5,830 bases of DNA. Origin: a bacterium (GTDB lineage Bacteria > Bacillota > Clostridia > Christensenellales > CAG-138). The stretch covers positions 1 to 5,830 of the forward strand of contig JAQXRK010000244.1 of the NCBI GenBank assembly GCA_029218485.1. Direction: 5' to 3'. Under the pieces are notes generated by a model. That model was not told the origin of the DNA. It made no database searches and saw nothing but the letters and a program-made list of their open reading frames with translations. This document shows, one piece after another, positions 5,299 to 5,830 of the stretch; the stretch's first letter is position 1; every line of letters starts with the position of its first letter. The translations under genes and the position numbers were made by a program.

Positions 5299-5830
5299 TC
5301 ATGCATCGCCTCGTATCTGCCCGTAGTAGGCATTGGGCCCGTGCTTTCTCTCAAAATGCTTTTGCATCAAAACGGGCGACATCTCACGGCACGCCGGGTC
5401 GCACACCCGGCAATGCCACGCCATCATGGCGACCTGTTCGAGCACCATTGCCTTCTCCACGGCCTTTTCAGGGGTTTTCTCCCATACAAACGGACCGTGT
5501 TCCCGTACGAGTACGCCAAACCGCCTCTGGATATCCCCTTGCGCCAGCGTCTCCAGAATCACTTTGCCCGTGTTCTTCTCATAATCTCGCTCGATTTCCT
5601 CCTCTGTCAATGCACGAGTACACGGAATTTCACCGTAAAAATCATCCGCATGCGTGGTTCCCAGCGGCGGAATGCCCCGGCCCATTTGTGCCCAGATCGT
5701 CGCCCACGGGGAATGCGTATGTACGATGCTCCCAATGGACGGATATTGTTTATACAGTTCCAGATGCGTCATGGTGTCCGACGACGGCTGGAGGTCGCCC
5801 TCCAGAACGCTGCCGTTCCGATCGACCAGC
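5299..5830 (-). CDS. araD: L-ribulose-5-phosphate 4-epimerase, C-terminal part (5' end outside window)
   Basis: The 176 visible residues belong to the class II aldolase/adducin family and match AraD/UlaF/SgbE, which interconvert L-ribulose 5-phosphate and D-xylulose 5-phosphate with a zinc ion. The reading frame continues off the right edge (LVDRNGSVLEGDLQPSSDT precedes the first internal Met). Roughly 60 N-terminal residues are missing. The zinc ligands are visible as VHTHSPW (two His) and REHGPF (third His). The catalytic Asp sits in GTTHADDF, equivalent to E. coli Asp120, and the C-terminal AYYGQ holds the catalytic Tyr (E. coli Tyr229). These residues favour a true epimerase over a fuculose- or tetronate-type aldolase. 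An unusual CRVCDPAC segment lies about 25 residues before the end. It is followed after 25 bases by the SDR gene, probably in the same operon. Whether the parent pathway is arabinose, ascorbate or another sugar cannot be told here. Confidence 0.9.
   Translation of the reverse strand, partial: LVDRNGSVLEGDLQPSSDTMTHLELYKQYPSIGSIVHTHSPWATIWAQMGRGIPPLGTTHADDFYGEIPCTRALTEEEIERDYEKNTGKVILETLAQGDIQRRFGVLVREHGPFVWEKTPEKAVEKAMVLEQVAMMAWHCRVCDPACREMSPVLMQKHFERKHGPNAYYGQIRGDA

Noticed and set aside
5274..5354. N-terminal extension of the SDR enzyme to 377 residues
   Set aside because: The extension overlaps the conserved C-terminus of the AraD gene and has no ribosome-binding site. The start at 5273 has a well-spaced GGGAGGA.
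1..5830. CRISPR array, insertion sequence or phage-type genes
   Set aside because: No regularly spaced direct repeats, no transposase or integrase, and no terminal inverted repeats were found.

Overview
All six protein genes I can support lie on the minus strand, so the window reads from right to left. The DNA is GC-rich. The ribosome-binding sites are strong AGGAGG types, the promoters are sigma-A-like with TATACT -10 boxes, and the terminators are hairpins followed by a U-run. These traits, together with the protein types, suggest a GC-rich anaerobic gut Firmicute (Clostridia, possibly the Oscillospiraceae). This is an inference, because no rRNA or marker gene is present.

Right-hand operon (5830 to 2959): the 3' part of an L-ribulose-5-phosphate 4-epimerase (AraD type), an NAD-dependent epimerase/dehydratase of the extended SDR class, and a class II glycerate kinase (DUF4147/MOFRL). 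The genes are closely spaced. The operon ends in three consecutive hairpins, two of which look like Rho-independent terminators (2813-2894). The content suggests pentose or sugar-acid catabolism feeding pentose phosphates and 2-phosphoglycerate into central metabolism.

Middle operon (2788 to 342): a promoter with a short leader hairpin drives a NifU-like protein, a GGGtGRT-family protein and a membrane S component of an ECF vitamin transporter. The first two genes are 13 bases apart. Before the third gene there is a hairpin with a U6 tract that touches the S component's ribosome-binding site, which looks like an internal terminator or attenuator. To my knowledge the NifU-like/GGGtGRT pair recurs in anaerobes but has no known function. 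This is the most interesting system in the window. The NifU-like protein keeps one of the three canonical cluster-ligand cysteines in a recognisable position and lacks the others.

Left edge (404 to 1): the terminator of the middle operon, a gene-free stretch (158-341) with several inverted repeats, then a promoter and the first 25 codons of a transketolase gene that runs off the window. Transketolase would use the pentose phosphates made by the right-hand operon, but it is a separate transcription unit.
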